From the NCBI RefSeq assembly GCF_035953295.1, contig NZ_CP108370.1, positions 4,803,001-4,867,000 of the forward strand: DNA of 64,000 bases. The letters run 5' to 3'. The notes below the pieces were generated by a model, which was not told where the DNA came from, searched no databases, and worked only from the letters and a program-made list of their open reading frames with translations. This DNA comes from Streptomyces sp. NBC_01335 (GTDB taxonomy: Bacteria > Actinomycetota > Actinomycetes > Streptomycetales > Streptomycetaceae). Numbering within the stretch: the first letter of the stretch is position 1; each line of letters opens with the position of its first letter. Position numbers and translations under genes: made by a program. This document shows, piece by piece, positions 63,936 through 64,000 of the stretch.

Positions 63936-64000
63936 GCGCACCGCCCGGACCGGCCGGGACCACCCCGGACGCCGCAGGTACCCCCCCGGAGGCTGTCGGT
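63932..64000 (+). CDS. Partial gene, likely second permease (DppC type)
   Basis: Starts ATG 63932 in ATGA overlap with the DppB-like gene and runs off the window after 23 codons (MSAPPGPAGTTPDAAG). Only the Pro/Ala-rich N-terminus is visible. Context predicts the second permease of the importer, with ATPases beyond the edge. Confidence 0.55.
   Translation, partial: MSAPPGPAGTTPDAAGTPPEAVG

Overview
The window is a very GC-rich actinobacterial chromosome segment, almost certainly Streptomyces. Evidence: near-total G/C at third codon positions, AGGAGG-type ribosome sites with frequent GTG and TTG starts, rare TTA (bldA) codons, Tat-exported enzymes, lipoproteins, an NsdA-type regulator, two resuscitation-promoting factors behind a c-di-AMP riboswitch, and the gene order mfd ... 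mazG-CYP107U1-type P450-rpfC-rpfA-eno-divIC-DUF501-ppx. Nothing looks like a prophage, plasmid or CRISPR locus.

Layout. 1-4 kb: DivIVA-like coiled-coil gene, valS and a small membrane protein. 4.4-17.4 kb: a transport and regulation stretch with three MFS efflux permeases, an NsdA-like regulator, a nucleotide-sugar dehydrogenase, an AraC/GyrI-like regulator, an EcsC-like protein, a minimal VanZ-like protein, a VOC protein and an acetate-type symporter with its DUF485 partner. 17.8-21.2 kb: a MacB-like ABC pair (ATPase plus FtsX-type permease); its paralogue lies inverted at 55.9-59.4 kb. 21.8-25.3 kb: mfd. 25.3-38.3 kb: an insertion between mfd and mazG, with a Rieske oxygenase (TTA codon), a Tat amidase followed by a 60-codon coupled small gene, gene remnants, a DksA-like protein, a secreted HNH nuclease lipoprotein, a DUF6183-like protein, a lipoprotein, an HTH-fused DNA-methylase-like protein with an altered catalytic motif, and a membrane protein coupled to a Ser/Thr kinase with a TPR-like tail.

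38.4-47.9 kb: SurA-like lipoprotein, mazG, P450, rpfC, rpfA, eno, divIC, DUF501 and ppx. These serve nucleotide sanitation, cell-wall remodelling and spore germination, glycolysis, division and polyphosphate turnover. 47.9-52.0 kb: a RelE/Phd toxin-antitoxin pair with its own operator, two further Phd-type antitoxin genes without toxins, an FMN reductase and a Tat-exported GH43-like protein. 52.0-55.7 kb: type II NADH dehydrogenase with two Rex-like operators upstream, and cyclopropane fatty acid synthase. 59.6-64.0 kb: a LacI regulator divergent from an Opp/Dpp-type ABC importer, with a TGGGAGCGCTCCC-type operator between them. This suggests sugar uptake; both the regulator and the binding protein carry TTA codons.

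Intergenic regions are rich in strong hairpins (terminators) and short tandem repeats with periods of 9 to 42 bp. Several repeats span or abut stop codons. These repeats, the two decayed gene fragments and the orphan antitoxins mark the parts most likely to differ between strains.
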